Of a stretch of DNA of 64,000 bases, positions 1 through 11,622 are shown one piece after another; position 1 is the stretch's first letter; the number at the start of each line of letters is the position of its first letter. The DNA comes from Benincasa hispida (Eukaryota; Streptophyta; Magnoliopsida; Cucurbitales; Cucurbitaceae), in contig NC_052359.1 of assembly GCF_009727055.1 (NCBI RefSeq), positions 26,013,058 through 26,077,057 of the forward strand. The letters are read 5' to 3'. The notes below the pieces were generated by a model. It did no database searches. It was not told where the DNA came from and saw nothing but the letters and a program-made list of their open reading frames with translations. The position numbers and the translations under genes are program-made.

Positions 1-1010
1 GATTTTAATTTTCCCGAGAAGAGCCACAATCTTGAATTGAAGAGTAAGACCTTTTGCCCGACTTGGAGGTTTCTAGCACATATGCGTTTATCATGCCGGT
101 GCTTGGTGCGTTCTTTATAAATGTTTGCATTCTCATATGTGTTGACCCTCCATTCTTCTACCTCAACCAGCTGTAGATTTCACGCTTCCCCTGCTTTCTT
201 CAAATCAAAATCCAGCCCCAAAGGCAAATGACACGTGTTGCCAAATACCAATGCATAGTGGGACATACCTATAGGTGTTTCAAATGCGGTCCGGTATAAC
301 CACAAGGCATCATCAAGCTTCATTGCCCAATCCTTCCGTGAAGGTTTTACCACCTTCTCAAGTATCAATTTAACTTCACGATTGGACACTTCAGCCTGGC
401 CATTTGTTTGCGGATGGTATGCGGTGGCAACCTTGTGGAGGATATTGTATTTGCGCAGCAGCTCCTTTATATTGTGATTGACAAAGTGTGATCCTTCATC
501 ACTTATGATGGCACAGGGAGTGCCAAAATGAGTGAAAATATTTTTCTTGAGGAACTGGGAGACCACCGCCGCATAACTTGCAACGCATGCAATTGCCTCT
601 ACCCACTTGGAAACATAATCAACGGCCAATAAGATATAATGCTTGCTATGTGAAGGAGGGATTGATCCCATGAAATCAATCCCCAAGACATCAAATAATT
701 CATGCTCCAAGATAGTATTCATTGGCATTGCGTTCTTCCATGAAATGTTTCCGGTGCGTTGACACTGATCACATTTCATTGCGTAGTCAGCGGCATCCTT
801 AAATAATGAAGGCCAAAAGAATCCACTTTGCAAAACTTTAGCTGCAGTGCGTTGCCCTCCAAAGTGCCCTCCATATGGCGAATCGTGGCACTGTGACAAT
901 ATGCATTGTTGAGCAGCATTTGGTACACATAATCGAATGATTTGGTCTGCACCTCTTCTATACAGATTTGGCTCATCCCAATATTAGTGTTTGCATTCAT
1001 GCTTGAGCTT
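1..1010 (-). pseudogene. Athila integrase (pol C-terminal part), one internal stop
   Basis: This is the integrase that inserts the cDNA copy into the genome. Reading leftwards from about 1010 there is an HHCC zinc-binding module (a histidine pair in CHDSPYGGH, a cysteine pair in KCDQC). A catalytic core follows, with Asp in GIDFMG, Asp in IISDEG and Glu in TNGQAE; the last two are 35 residues apart, the DD35E spacing of retroviral-type integrases. A TGA at 180-182 interrupts the frame, but the same frame continues as recognisable integrase tail ([15 protein letters not shown]) to the window edge. The core is therefore intact while the protein as a whole is truncated. Confidence 0.88.
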
Positions 1011-1079
1011 CCTCTGTTGATGGTAGGTGTAATCTTCAGGGAATTGTTCATAAACCAAATAATTAATGATGTTCGCATA

Positions 1080-1510
1080 CTAGGACAATTCTTCTATGTG
1101 GAACAGCTGCTTGTCCGGGAACACGACACTCACCTTAGATTCATTGCACTCATCCTTAGGAGTTTTTAATCTTAACAAGTGATCCGCAACTTGATTCTCT
1201 GTCCTCTTTCGATCAATTATTTCAATTTCGAATTCTTGAAGGAGGAGGACCCATCTAATCAATCTCGGCTTTGCATATTTTTTTGTCATGAAATATTTGA
1301 TTGTCGAGTGATCAGTGTGAATGAGTACCTTTGTTCCCAACAGATATGCCTTGAATTTGTCCGATGAAAAAATCACAGCCAGGAGTTCTTTTTCAGTAGT
1401 GGTATAATTTATTTGGGCAGGGTTTAGAGTTTTACTCGCATATGCGATGGGGTGCAAAATGGTTTTCTTCTTTTGCGCTAATGCAGCCCCATCATGTACC
1501 CGCTTGGGTC
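1080..1510 (-). pseudogene. Athila RNase H domain
   Basis: This is the RNase H part of pol, which degrades RNA in the RNA-DNA hybrid. Seen here are [40 protein letters not shown] and the closing [10 protein letters not shown] motif, in the usual Ty3 order. A frameshift near 1487-1500 separates it from the preceding RT connection segment, whose frame runs through MCDPSGY into unrelated residues. The region between RNase H and integrase (about 1010-1140) is also frame-disturbed. Confidence 0.85.
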
Positions 1511-2690
1511 GCACATGATTTCTAATGGTGTTGCCCAATCCAGCGCAATTAGTACGGGCGCGGTAATCAATGCATCTTTTAATACTCTGAATGCGTTGAG
1601 GCAATTGTTGTCAAACTCAAATTTTCTGTTCGCCTCTAACAACACACTAAGTGGTTGTGCTATTTTAGAAAAGTCCTTAACAAATCGTCTATAGAATCCA
1701 GCATGCCCCAAGAAGTTTCGCACAGCCTTCACGCTGGTTGGAGGTGGGAGTTTTTCAATTGCTTTAATCTTTGCTTTGTCCACATCCAACCCTTCTCGGG
1801 AGACTTTGAGTCCTAACACTATACCCTCTTTCACCATGAAATGACACTTTTCCCAGTTGAGCACCAGGTTCGTCTCTTCACATCTTTCAGAATTTTCTTC
1901 AAATTGGCTAGGCAGACTTCATAATTGTTCCCATAAACGAAGAAGTCATCCATAAATATTTCCATTGAGTCCTCGAGAAAATCTGAAAAGATCGCCATCA
2001 TGCACCTCTGGAACGTGCTCGGCGCATTGCAAAGGTCAAACGACATGCGGCAAAAAGCAAATGTCCTATATGGGTAGGTGAATGTGGTCTTGTCTTGGTC
2101 TTCAGAAACTATCATGATTTGATTGTACCCAACATATTCATCCAAGAAGCAGTAAAAATCATTCCCTACTAGTCTGTCTAGCATTTGATCAACGAATGGC
2201 AGAGGGGAGTGATCTTTCTTTGTGGCCGAATTCAATTTGCAGTAGTCCATACATATGCGCCATCCAGTGATGGTTATTTGCGGTATTAATTCATTGTTCT
2301 CATTTGGGACTACCGTCATTCCGCCCTTCTTCGGCACACATTGCACGGGGCTGACCCACGTGCTATTGCAATGGGATAGATAATGCCAGCATCTAGCCAC
2401 TTGATAATCTCCTTTTTAAAGACCTTCTTCATCGCAGGGTTAAGTCTGCGTTGATTTTCAATAGTTGCTTTGTGGTCGTTCTCAAGACGAATGTGGTGCA
2501 TGCAGTACGCGGGGCTAATTCCTCTGATGTCAATGAGCGTCCAACCAATTGCTCGCACATGTTTCTTGAGAATGCTCATCAACACGTGCTCTTCATCTGC
2601 ATTGATCACAGAGGAAATTATCACTCGTAGCTTCTCATTCTGCCTTAGAAATGCATACTTCAAATGTGTTGGTAGGGCCTTCAGTTCAAG
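1500..2690 (-). pseudogene. Athila reverse transcriptase, split by frameshifts
   Basis: This is the reverse transcriptase of element A. The N-terminal part (about 2340-2690) ends in LNPAMKKVFKKEIIKWLDAG. After a frameshift near 2340-2370 the central part continues with SPVQCVPKKGG, RICMDYCKLN, FLDEYVGYNQI and CNAPSTFQRCMMAIF. The active-site box is FMDD at 1945-1956, a common variant of YxDD in Ty3 elements, so both aspartates are kept. A second frameshift near 1865-1885 precedes the thumb and connection (NWEKCHFMVKEGIVLG, FLGHAGFYRRFVKDFSKIA). The domain is complete in content but not in frame. Confidence 0.87.
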
Positions 2691-2934
2691 TGTTGGTGGT
2701 TCCACGTGGGAAGGCTGCATTGTTTTTCTTTCTTCTTTTGGCTCTTTTTCTTGTGTTGCGATCATTTCTTCTTCTTTGTTTGTTTTTGCTACGATCGCAT
2801 TGCAGACAGCTATGGATGCATTGGCATCCTCTTCTTCACACTCTTCATCAAACTTTTCTTCTTCAATAAAATTTAGGTCATCGTTAGAATCTTGTAGGTC
2901 TTCCTCATCCGGGAATTTCATGGCACGAATTATG

Positions 2935-3414
2935 TTAAATTTGAGCTTTTGTCCGTTTATGCTCAAAGTGATTTCTCCCTTGAGCACGACTCGTTGATAA
3001 GAAAGGTCGCCCCAAAATGATGGGCACATCTTTGTCAGCCTCATAGTCTAGAATGATGAAGTCAGCTGGAAAAATAAATTTATCAATCGTGATCAACACA
3101 TCCTTCACCTTACCTTCTGGATGAACCAGTGATCTGTCAGCCAATTGGAGAGTCACTGATGTAGGCACGAGTTGCCCCACATTTAATTGTCTAAAGATTG
3201 ACAGTGACATCAAATTTGTGCTGGCCCCCAAGTCACACAGGGCTTGCCCAATATAGAGTCCTCCTATGGAGTAAGGAATAGTGAAGCTCCTAGGATCGCT
3301 CATCTTCAGTGGAATAATAGATTTGGAACTTTGCGTTAATGCCACCGTGGCAAATTTTCCAGTGCCTCTTTTCTTAGTTACCATGTCCTTCAGAAACTTG
3401 GTATAGGCAGGCAT
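2935..3414 (-). pseudogene. Athila aspartic protease region
   Basis: This is the retropepsin-like protease that cuts the Gag-Pol polyprotein. The segment starts at MPAYTKFLKDMVTKKR. The active-site triad appears as Asp-Leu-Gly in ALCDLGASTNLM (Asp codon at 3232-3234), followed by VTLQLADRS and the flap-side motif VPIILGRPFL. DLG instead of DTG/DSG is usual for Athila elements. The frame breaks near 3000, and the acidic linker towards RT continues in another frame (2690-3044). Confidence 0.85.
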
Positions 3415-3450
3415 TTATTCAATCGCTTCATTGAAAGGAATGTTAACATG

Positions 3451-4253
3451 TCATTGCTTTAACATACATGAGAAGTATTGGTTCTGTACCTCTTCGTTTT
3501 TCTTCTTTCTTAGCCTCTGAGGGAAAGGTGGTAACTGGACTTTCACGGTTCCCGTTTCATTTGACTTTGAGGTCGACGCAACCTCAAGTTCCACTTCTTC
3601 ATTTTCTCTTTCTTCTTCTTGCGTTACTGCAATTTCAGGCTCGATTGTGATGGAAGTTGTTCTACTCTGATCCTTCTTTTCTCCCTCCACAGTCTTTCCA
3701 CTGCGCAATGTCACAACCTGACATTGCTCCTTACCTGATCCCTCTGGGTTGTGTGGAAGCTCGGTAGAACTTGGCAATGCCCCTTACAGTCTACTTTTCA
3801 GCTCATTCGCAATCTGGCCCATTTGCAAGGTTGCGGATGGATGTAGCCTGACTTTGAAGCATTGTCTCGTTATTCTCTATATATTGCGTCAATAGGTTCT
3901 CTAGAGAAGAAGATTGCGTTGGTTGTTGCGAGCTACTTGCTTGGTTGCTTTGTTGGCTGTTGTTGCGTTGAAAGAATCCTGGTGGCCCTTCTTTTTGCGC
4001 CACAGATTGAAAATTTTGTTGTTGATTCTTCCAAGAAAAATTTGGGTGGTTTCTCTACCCAGGGTTGTAAGTGTTTGAAAAGGGATTATTCTTTACAAAA
4101 TATACAGACTGTAGATTTTGCGGGCAATCTTCCATCGCATGCCCATCACCGCAAGTCGCACACCTTGCCGTGTTTTAACTTATTGCATTAATTTGCCCAC
4201 TTTGTGGTGTTGGGCTGCTGATCACCATTCCTTGAATCAAATTCATTATTGTG
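3451..4253 (-). pseudogene. Athila gag, C-terminal half with zinc knuckle
   Basis: This is the Gag structural protein, which packages the element RNA. From the gap edge leftwards there is a zinc knuckle at about 4117-4155 reading CATCGDGHAMEDC (CX2CX3HX4C), then MAQKEGPPGFFQ and a Gln/Ser-rich stretch (3803-4003). Next comes a linker with VVTLRSGK and a basic end with PPFPQRLRKKK (3451-3777). These pieces are in more than one frame, so Gag is broken. The N-terminal half lies on the other side of the assembly gap. Confidence 0.78.
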
Positions 4254-4793
4254 NNNNNNNNNNNNNNNNNNNNNNNNNNNNNNNNNNNNNNNNNNNNNNN
4301 NNNNNNNNNNNNNNNNNNNNNNNNNNNNNNNNNNNNNNNNNNNNNNNNNNNNNNNNNNNNNNNNNNNNNNNNNNNNNNNNNNNNNNNNNNNNNNNNNNNN
4401 NNNNNNNNNNNNNNNNNNNNNNNNNNNNNNNNNNNNNNNNNNNNNNNNNNNNNNNNNNNNNNNNNNNNNNNNNNNNNNNNNNNNNNNNNNNNNNNNNNNN
4501 NNNNNNNNNNNNNNNNNNNNNNNNNNNNNNNNNNNNNNNNNNNNNNNNNNNNNNNNNNNNNNNNNNNNNNNNNNNNNNNNNNNNNNNNNNNNNNNNNNNN
4601 NNNNNNNNNNNNNNNNNNNNNNNNNNNNNNNNNNNNNNNNNNNNNNNNNNNNNNNNNNNNNNNNNNNNNNNNNNNNNNNNNNNNNNNNNNNNNNNNNNNN
4701 NNNNNNNNNNNNNNNNNNNNNNNNNNNNNNNNNNNNNNNNNNNNNNNNNNNNNNNNNNNNNNNNNNNNNNNNNNNNNNNNNNNNNNNNNNNNN
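4254..4793. other. Assembly gap (540 N)
   Basis: A run of unknown bases inside the gag region of element A. Gag residues on both sides belong to the same gene, so the missing sequence is probably the central Gag domain. Confidence 0.99.
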
Positions 4794-5190
4794 TTAATAA
4801 AACTTCAGAGGTGGGCGTGCGGATCCTCGACACGCCTTCCCCTGAATTGACCTGCAGTCTGGATCATCTGCAGCATCACTGGTTTCATCTCGAATCTACT
4901 TCCATCGAGGGTAGGGCTCATTATTCATGGAGAGAAATCATAGAGGTTTGGCGATGCATAGTCCCTATTGGGTCTATTGCGATAGTTTGCAAATAGAATC
5001 GGATTCGCCATGACATTATTATCATTTGATGCTCCACCTCCAGGCTGCTTTGTCATCTCTTCTTTATCGGATTGTTTTTGTTGTTGGCAGTCTCATAGTC
5101 TCCTTCGAAATGTTCTCTCAATCTCCGGGTCGTAGTTCGCCAGAGATTGAGAGTTCTGCAAAGAAATCACAAAAATTACCGTTAACAACT
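4794..5190 (-). pseudogene. Athila gag, N-terminal part
   Basis: The minus strand encodes a recognisable Athila Gag start: DPEIERTFRRR, then MANPILFANYRNRPNRDYAS, then PTLDGSRFEMKPVMLQMIQ and GRRVEDPHAHL just before the gap. A TAG or TGA interrupts it at least twice (after RTFRRRL, and after NLYDFSP) and the frame shifts, so no continuous Gag can be made. It begins a few tens of bases inside the primer-binding site, as expected. Confidence 0.75.
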
Positions 5191-5202
5191 ATTTTGCTGA
5201 AG

Positions 5203-5220
5203 TCCCCAGCAACGACGCCA
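5203..5220 (-). promoter_or_regulatory. Primer-binding site of element A
   Basis: On the minus strand this reads TGGCGTCGTTGCTGGGGA, six bases downstream of the LTR. It is the type of primer site used by Athila elements. A tRNA-Asp primer is my recollection and was not checked. It fixes the LTR boundary and the orientation. Confidence 0.8.
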
Positions 5221-5647
5221 AAAACATGATACGTTATTTTATGAATGGAAATATGGATGATATGCGTTGATGGATTGCGTTGTGCACTCAAGTTCCCCAG
5301 CGGAATTCAAGTGTAAATTCCTCTGAGTTTCCTAGTAAGTCCATGGTCGAACACAGGGACTTGTGAAAATAGTTGCATTGGTAATGTTTATGAAAACTTT
5401 GTGGTAACCAAGTAAATAAATAAAGTGTGGGTGTGTTGTTGTGTTGACGAAAAAGAAGTAAACAAAGGCGGCGGATTTGAGAAAGATAGTTGCATTGATA
5501 GATGCAATGAGTATGCGATGAACGGGTTGAGAAGATCTTTAGCTAGCGTTACTCGAGAATGCGTCAAACTTTGCAATCATGTTACAACCATGCACAGCAA
5601 GTCATTTCCCAATGTAAATGCGATGCTACTAAGTCTAGGACGCATGT

Positions 5648-5739
5648 GTTGAATGCAAAATGTCCATAGAGTTTATCCCTAAGTCTCTACTCTGTTGAAT
5701 GCAAAATGTCCATAGAGCTTATCTTTAAGTCTCTACTCT
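5648..5739. repeat. 46-bp tandem duplication in LTR A
   Basis: Two adjacent 46-bp units (5648-5693 and 5694-5739) start GTTGAATGCAAAATGTCC and end AAGTCTCTACTCT. They differ at only a few bases, so the duplication is recent relative to the LTR. Confidence 0.9.
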
Positions 5740-6418
5740 TGTCCTATGCGTTGATGCAAAATGCATGAAAGCAAGGTGACCGCATACAATCATATCTTAC
5801 TGCTAAGATGCATGCGATGTGTTAATAACAAATAGTGTTCATTTCTAAGCACCTATCTCCTGTTTATGGGTTCTAATCTGGTTCTTCCAAACCTAGATTC
5901 TGACCTGACCTTCTCAAGTCTAGATCCTGTCTTTAGACTACCCTCCCGAGTATCTCTAATAGACGAATGAAGCATATATAAACAAGATAATCGCAAAGAT
6001 GAAGATTCCCTCGTTATGCTAGCTAACTACTTCTCAACCCATTCAATTAATTTAGCTACTCATGCATAAATAACAGAGAGTTAACAGATATAGAGAAAGA
6101 CATTCCATTCTTATAACTGAGTTGAGTGCAAAATGACAATGGAAAATAAAGGTAGAGAGCCTGGTAGCAATTCCTTGCTGACCGAGGCTTTTTACACTGA
6201 ATCTCTATTCTGATCTACAAATGTTCCCGCTTCCACAGGCGTCGACCCTCTCTCTGTCTTGGAGCTTTCAGTGCTTTCCCAAGCTTACCGAAACGATCTA
6301 CCGTCACACCTTCTTCCTCTTGTCCGCCTTAAAATGAAAGAAAACTATGGACAGTGGTGTGAACCTCTAAAGTGTCAGTAATCGACTACTTAACCCCTTC
6401 TCTGAAGAATGCACTTGG

Positions 6419-6427
6419 TATTTATAG
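6419..6427 (-). promoter_or_regulatory. TATA box of LTR A
   Basis: The minus-strand reading is CTATAAATA, about 510 bases into the LTR from its 5' end. It fits a Pol II promoter driving transcription leftwards through the element. Confidence 0.6.
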
Positions 6428-6935
6428 AGTTTCCATGGTGAAAGGTGGCTTCTCTCTCCCGGTTTTACAGATGGGACAGCTTTAATTCCTGACTGATGCA
6501 CCGAATAATTGTCACTGATAAAGCTGAATGTATTTCGTGACCATTATAGGCTATCAACATAATTTGGATCCGACTGCCGTCAGCTTTTTGTCCCATCGCT
6601 CTTAATTGTCCATTCACTCGGATGCGCCCACCATGTTGCGCTAACCAAGTTGTGGTGATTCTTCTTGGGCGAGTGTTTGCGAGCACGATCAACGTAAAGT
6701 CTTGCGGTGAAGTTGCACTCGAACAATGTATTCCTATGATTGCAATCTCTGCATTATGTTAACGCATATTCTGCACAAGAATGTAAAGATCAACTGCTCT
6801 AATGCGTTGGACGCATACGACCGCAATATTATAGAACTTATGTTTAAAGGACGCAATTTATCATATTTCATCAATGCAATCCAACATTGTTTAAGAACTT
6901 AGTACTCTGATAACGTGCATTTCTGCCCGTTATCA

Positions 6936-9651
6936 GTATCTTGGGTATAAATCCCATTTTCCAATGCATTATGACAACCACACCACAACAATCAAATCCA
7001 GGCAAAACACATTTCCCAATCATGCCAATATTTCAAATACAGCCTATATATATATTCACATATATACATAGAAATCAATCATAAAAACAATAGAATAACC
7101 ACTCACCTTGGTTGGTTTAGGAACTTTCCTCTCCGAAGTTCCTTAGGTTTCCTTGGTTTCCCTTTTGAACCTTAGATTCTAGATTCAATTATCAGCTCAG
7201 ATTACTCATAGTTCTAGACCTTATTTTAAAATACTTTCTTCTGTAAACATATTCTAAATTGTCTCAAGAAGCATACCCTAAAATCTTAGCTTAGAACTCC
7301 TCGGGTTTGGTCGAAATCATCAAAATATCAAGACTGACCCAAGCTTACCCGAGAGCTCGACCCTTTTGTCTTTTCTTCACTCTCCAGCCCGATTGCTTGG
7401 AACTTCTTTCTTGCAGCCCTACCCTGAAAACTAGACTCTCATAGCTTTCAGGTGGATTTGGAATCACTCCAAACACACAAGCATTCTGGGAGAACTTCTC
7501 GTCCCAATTTGATGCTACTTCAAGACCTTCCTGCCCAACAACATCTGCTCTTCTTAGAACCTCTTGACCAACGCATGGTCTTGCTACCAACACATGTATT
7601 CATCATCAACGCATAGTCTCCTCCCATATAGCCCTTATACACTCTTCCTAATTTCCTTTGAAGAGAATTCGAGTTATGATCTAAAGAGAAGTCCTTGGCC
7701 GTATTATAGGTGTCTAAAATCTCTCCAAGACCGACACCTCTTGCTTGGTCGCATGTCCAGGTGTCCTTTCCCCACACTATTAATGCAACCTTCATGCCAT
7801 CACAATCCAAGGTGTCTTCCTCTTCCTTAGCCAACACATAATGCTCAAATTGCATATCTTCTTGTGCATCCATCTCACTTGCTTGAAGCCCAAGATTTCT
7901 CCCCAACAAGCCACATGTCCGGATGATTTGGCATCACCATTGACGCATTCCACACCTTTATGGTCGCAAGCCATCTTGGCCGATCACTCCCTCATATAGC
8001 CTATGCATCAATCTAACCTCAAATATGTCCATCCAATCTGAAATGGCACTCCAATTGGCGCAACACACCTATGTTCGGACACCACTCATTGGCGCATGCG
8101 TCAATCCCATCTTTGCGCCCTTGAGGTGTCTTTTTAACCTCAAAATAACACCCTTCAAGCCATTGCCGCCTAGCACCATGCCCCATATTCAACCTGATAA
8201 CCTTGATTGTGCCATGTCTAATTAACGCAACCTTACCTTGTGCATCCAATTGACGCAACTTGGTCACATATGCTAGATGCTCGCAAGGCTCATCCTAACC
8301 TCAAATTGCTTGGTTGTGCATGTCCTTTTCTCTCGCATGGCTTTACCTTTGGCCTATGCGCTCAATTAGGATTATGACCAAGACTCTTCCAACGCATACT
8401 ATTTTCTCAAGCCTTGTTCTATACTCCCGCATGCCCTCGGATGTCCTTGACACATAGCACATCACCAACGCATAACAACCTTTGGGTCAAGCTAAGTCTC
8501 AACTCAATGTTTCATGGTATATCTTACCATCGCCTAGCCTTTTGCTAATGCATCCCATATGACCATTGCGTATATGTCCTTGTTGCTTGTCAACATCCTT
8601 AGTCTCTTGCTCAAGACCAACGCACATTAACCTCATAAGCCTTATGTACTGCCAGCCTTAGCAACACAAAGAATTTCATCATGCGTCCACCATGGCTTGT
8701 CCTATCGCCTAACTCATCGTCTAGTTTTTCCTACTCATCACCTAGCTCATCGTCTAGTAATATTGTCGCTCATCATCCAACACACAGCCCATCACATAGC
8801 GCCTGTGCCTATTGTATAGCATATAGCCTACCACACAGCTCTTCTTCATTGTGCAGATCTCGTTGATGTCCATCGTGTAGCGTTGACGCCCATCGTCTAG
8901 CACAACACGACTTTCATTTAGTGTATCATGCACATCATGTAGCGCCATCGCCCAGCGTCATCGTTTAGCACTGATTCTGATCGTGCAGTGCCAATGCCTC
9001 ATCATCTAACGCTATCGTCCATCGCATAGCATTATCGCCCATTCCATAGCGTTATCGTTTAGCGCAACTCTCCACATCGTCTAGCGCCGCACCGTGCCGC
9101 ACTATTGCCTACTGCATCCCTTAGCTCACGCATTTGCTAAACGATAGCTTACCTCATCATATAGTGCCACCCATTTGCTACCCGATTATCCAGCACCTGC
9201 TTATTACTACACAATCGTCCAGCGCATGTACCCTCAACGCCCAGCGCCCATGTCCACACAACTTGAGGCTGCCGCATGCTTTGCTAACCTCTCAAGATAT
9301 TGATTGTTGCATGCTTGTCAACGCATAGCCTTTCCTCCCGACCACCCTTTGGCTTCCCTTAATGCCCAAATAACCTCTCAAATGAGCATGTCCAATGCAT
9401 GGCATAACACTTAGCACAAGGCCAACACATTATCAAATACTTAGCCATTTCTTTCTTCGCTTCCAGTGCATAGTTCTTTTTGGCATCATACTTAACCAAA
9501 TTTTCACTAGTTCAGGCTTATCTCAAAGCTACTAAATGAATCTATTTAAGCACTTAGAATTTTCCTTCTCTTTAACATAGGATTTAATTTTCACTTAGTT
9601 AATTCCTTTATCACCTGCTTATGTAGGGAAAATGGAAATTCAAGTTTCACA
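6936..9651 (-). repeat. Tekay-like Ty3 LTR (minus), cut by element A
   Basis: This stretch is the reverse complement of the LTR type seen at 33277-36176 and 43974-46015. It starts TGTGAAACTTG at 9651. The block at 7345-7593 corresponds to 34560-34770 and 42359-42565, and 7080-7300 corresponds to 45280-45500. Its remaining 3' end is to the left of element A or off-window. Short open frames inside it have no recognisable domain and are not called as genes. Confidence 0.8.
8690..9290. repeat. Degenerate short repeat inside Tekay-like LTR
   Basis: About 600 bases are built from loose variants of CATCGTCTAGCGC and ATCGCATAGC spaced 10-25 bases apart. No exact unit is conserved. The same wording reversed (GCG..AGACGATG) resembles the GCGATCG repeats elsewhere in the window. 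Confidence 0.7.
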
Positions 9652-10034
9652 TCTACTTATTTTTGGGTAAAACTTTACTTAGGAATGTTCTGGCTAATTA
9701 GCAACCTAAGTCTATGTGGTTTATCCAATTATAACGTTTATAATTGGATTTAACCAACGATAAAACCAATTTTAACACCTCACACCGCTCACGTGTGCTC
9801 ATAAAACTGGTTAAAACCACTCAATTATTCAACCATAACCCCTAGGTAGGAGGTGTTACATAGACCGTCAACTTAAGTACCCCTAGCCTTAGACAGTATT
9901 ATATACCGATTGAGTTTGTAACCGTATTTTATAAGATGTCAACCTACTTTAACTATTAAAATAGGTGGTTTAACCTACATGAGCATGTAAATTATCTTTG
10001 TTATGAATTTTGCTGTCTAATCCAATTTCATAAC
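9652..10034 (-). repeat. Copia leader-like fragment
   Basis: Non-coding sequence that is the reverse complement of roughly 49340-49700 in the leader of Copia element C (shared words include GGTACTTAAGTTGAC and ACCACATAGACTTAGG). It continues at 15266-15326 once the Copia solo LTR between them is removed. It is the oldest layer visible here. Confidence 0.7.
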
Positions 10035-11622
10035 TGTTGAGGAATGTCCTAGAACTCGAAGTTCGTGTTAAACATTATATTTATCAATAATAATGACTTG
10101 TTGATTTTGCATCTTAGTATGGAAATCCAATAAACACATCCTTGGCTATAGTTTGGATGCTGTAACTTTATGTAGTGACATAAATAAGATCAAGTTGATA
10201 GCATATAGCCTAAATGGTCTAATAAGTATACGGATGAAATCGGATATCTAACTTGGTATCACTATTGGATGCAGCCTACTCGTAGTCGTTACAAGAAGTT
10301 GTAAAGTGCTAAAAATGATGTGATCCACAAATCGTTCATGTTGAAACATGTGAGTGAGGGTGTTCTATGCAATGAGTTTGCATATAGACTGGACCACGAA
10401 AATAGTCACTTTTCTTTATGACCACCATTTACTGTTAAAACTGACTATTTCATTTATTATGTAACGTAAGTTAACTTGATCTTAATCCTGAGCTAGCTAT
10501 GAACTCCTGTTTGTTCGGGATTATCCTTCGATCTGAAAACGGTGAGAGTAGTCCAACAACACTACCCAATAAGGTTACTATTTTGGGAATAAGACTGGAT
10601 GAATAGCTGGGGACATAGCCTTGCAAGAAGGAATTCACTCCTACCCTTTTTAAGGTTAGCAGATAGGTTGTTCTCTTAAGTACGGATTCCAGGTCTTGAA
10701 CAATTGGGGCCTCACCTTCTCATGATAGAGAAAGGATTTAATTCATAGAGATTATGAATTAGAATTGTTTATTAGAAGGTCAGTAGGAACTTAAGGAACA
10801 AGATGTATTCACAGATGTAAAATGATATTTTTTACCTAGCTGTGATTATGCACAACCTATCAAGGATCGACTTACTGATTATGGTTATTAAGTATACATA
10901 ATATATCTATAGTGAGGGGAATTCAACTATGGGCTATAGTGGAGTGTCACATTAGTTAATGAATGGGGGTTAGATCGAACTAATGAGTTTCGGCGAGTAA
11001 TCTCGAATCATTAGAGCCCATGATCTATAGGTCTGCGAGATCCCCCTACTAGCTCCTAAATGGTTAAGCTTTAGAGTAGCTTGAGAATTTAATTTGAAAT
11101 GTTCAAATTAAAAGAAATAGGAGAATATATATTTAAATATGATTTAAATATATGAAGATGATTATTGTGCAAACATTAATTTAGTATTTGATATTAAATT
11201 AATTAATATTTTAAATTAATTTTAGAAAATATTTTTTCAATTTTATTAATCAAAATGGTTTTGAACCAAATTTTGATTTGAAAAGAAAATTGAAAATCGG
11301 TTTTGCATGGTACTAAATGGAAAATGTTGTTTTTCCATTATCATCTTCATCATGCTCATACAAAGCCCATCCCCTTCTCTTCATTAATACTTCAAGCATG
11401 AGCTACAAGCCATGCAATTCACTTCTTTGCATGTTCATCTTCAATAAATAAAGAAGTCTGGAGTGATTTGAAGAGAGCTAATACATAAATTTTGAGAGAA
11501 AATATCTATGAAAAGAAAGAGTTCTTCCAATTGGGTTGCTGTGAGTTTTTCACTGTTCTTCATCGATTCAAGTTGTTTTTGAGTCCCACAACTCTTTCTA
11601 AAGCTCCAAGAGGATAGTGGGG

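Larger units (their letters stand above)
1..6935 (-). mobile_element. Athila-type Ty3 LTR retrotransposon A (runs off left edge)
   Basis: The element reads right to left: 5' LTR, tRNA-type primer site, gag, protease, reverse transcriptase, RNase H, integrase. This order (integrase last) is that of Ty3/gypsy elements. The primer site and the gag and protease wording match the Athila clade, which lacks a chromodomain. The 3' LTR lies outside the window. The coding part has several frameshifts, at least one in-frame stop and a 540-bp gap, so the copy looks dead. Its right end abuts a Tekay-like LTR that it interrupts; the candidate target duplication on this side is GTATC (6936-6940), and its partner is off-window. 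Confidence 0.9.
5227..6935 (-). repeat. 5' LTR of Athila element A
   Basis: A 1,709-bp LTR. On the minus strand it starts TGATAACGGGCA at 6935 and ends ATCA at 5227. A TATA box and a 46-bp tandem duplication lie inside. The U3 tip forms an inverted repeat: 12-base arms with one mismatch around a 4-base loop (6908-6935). There is no coding sequence in this 1.7-kb stretch. Confidence 0.85.

Noticed and set aside
4246..4850. Open frames across the N runs (also 45883-46415)
   Set aside because: They exist only because unknown bases contain no stops.
1..5230. An integrated plant pararetrovirus
   Set aside because: Long LTRs, an integrase and the gag-protease-RT-RNase H-integrase order identify LTR retrotransposons; no movement or coat protein wording is present.
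7345..8267. Several 60-130 codon frames in the minus-strand Tekay-like LTR
   Set aside because: The same DNA in other LTR copies (34560, 42359) does not keep the frames, and no domain is seen.
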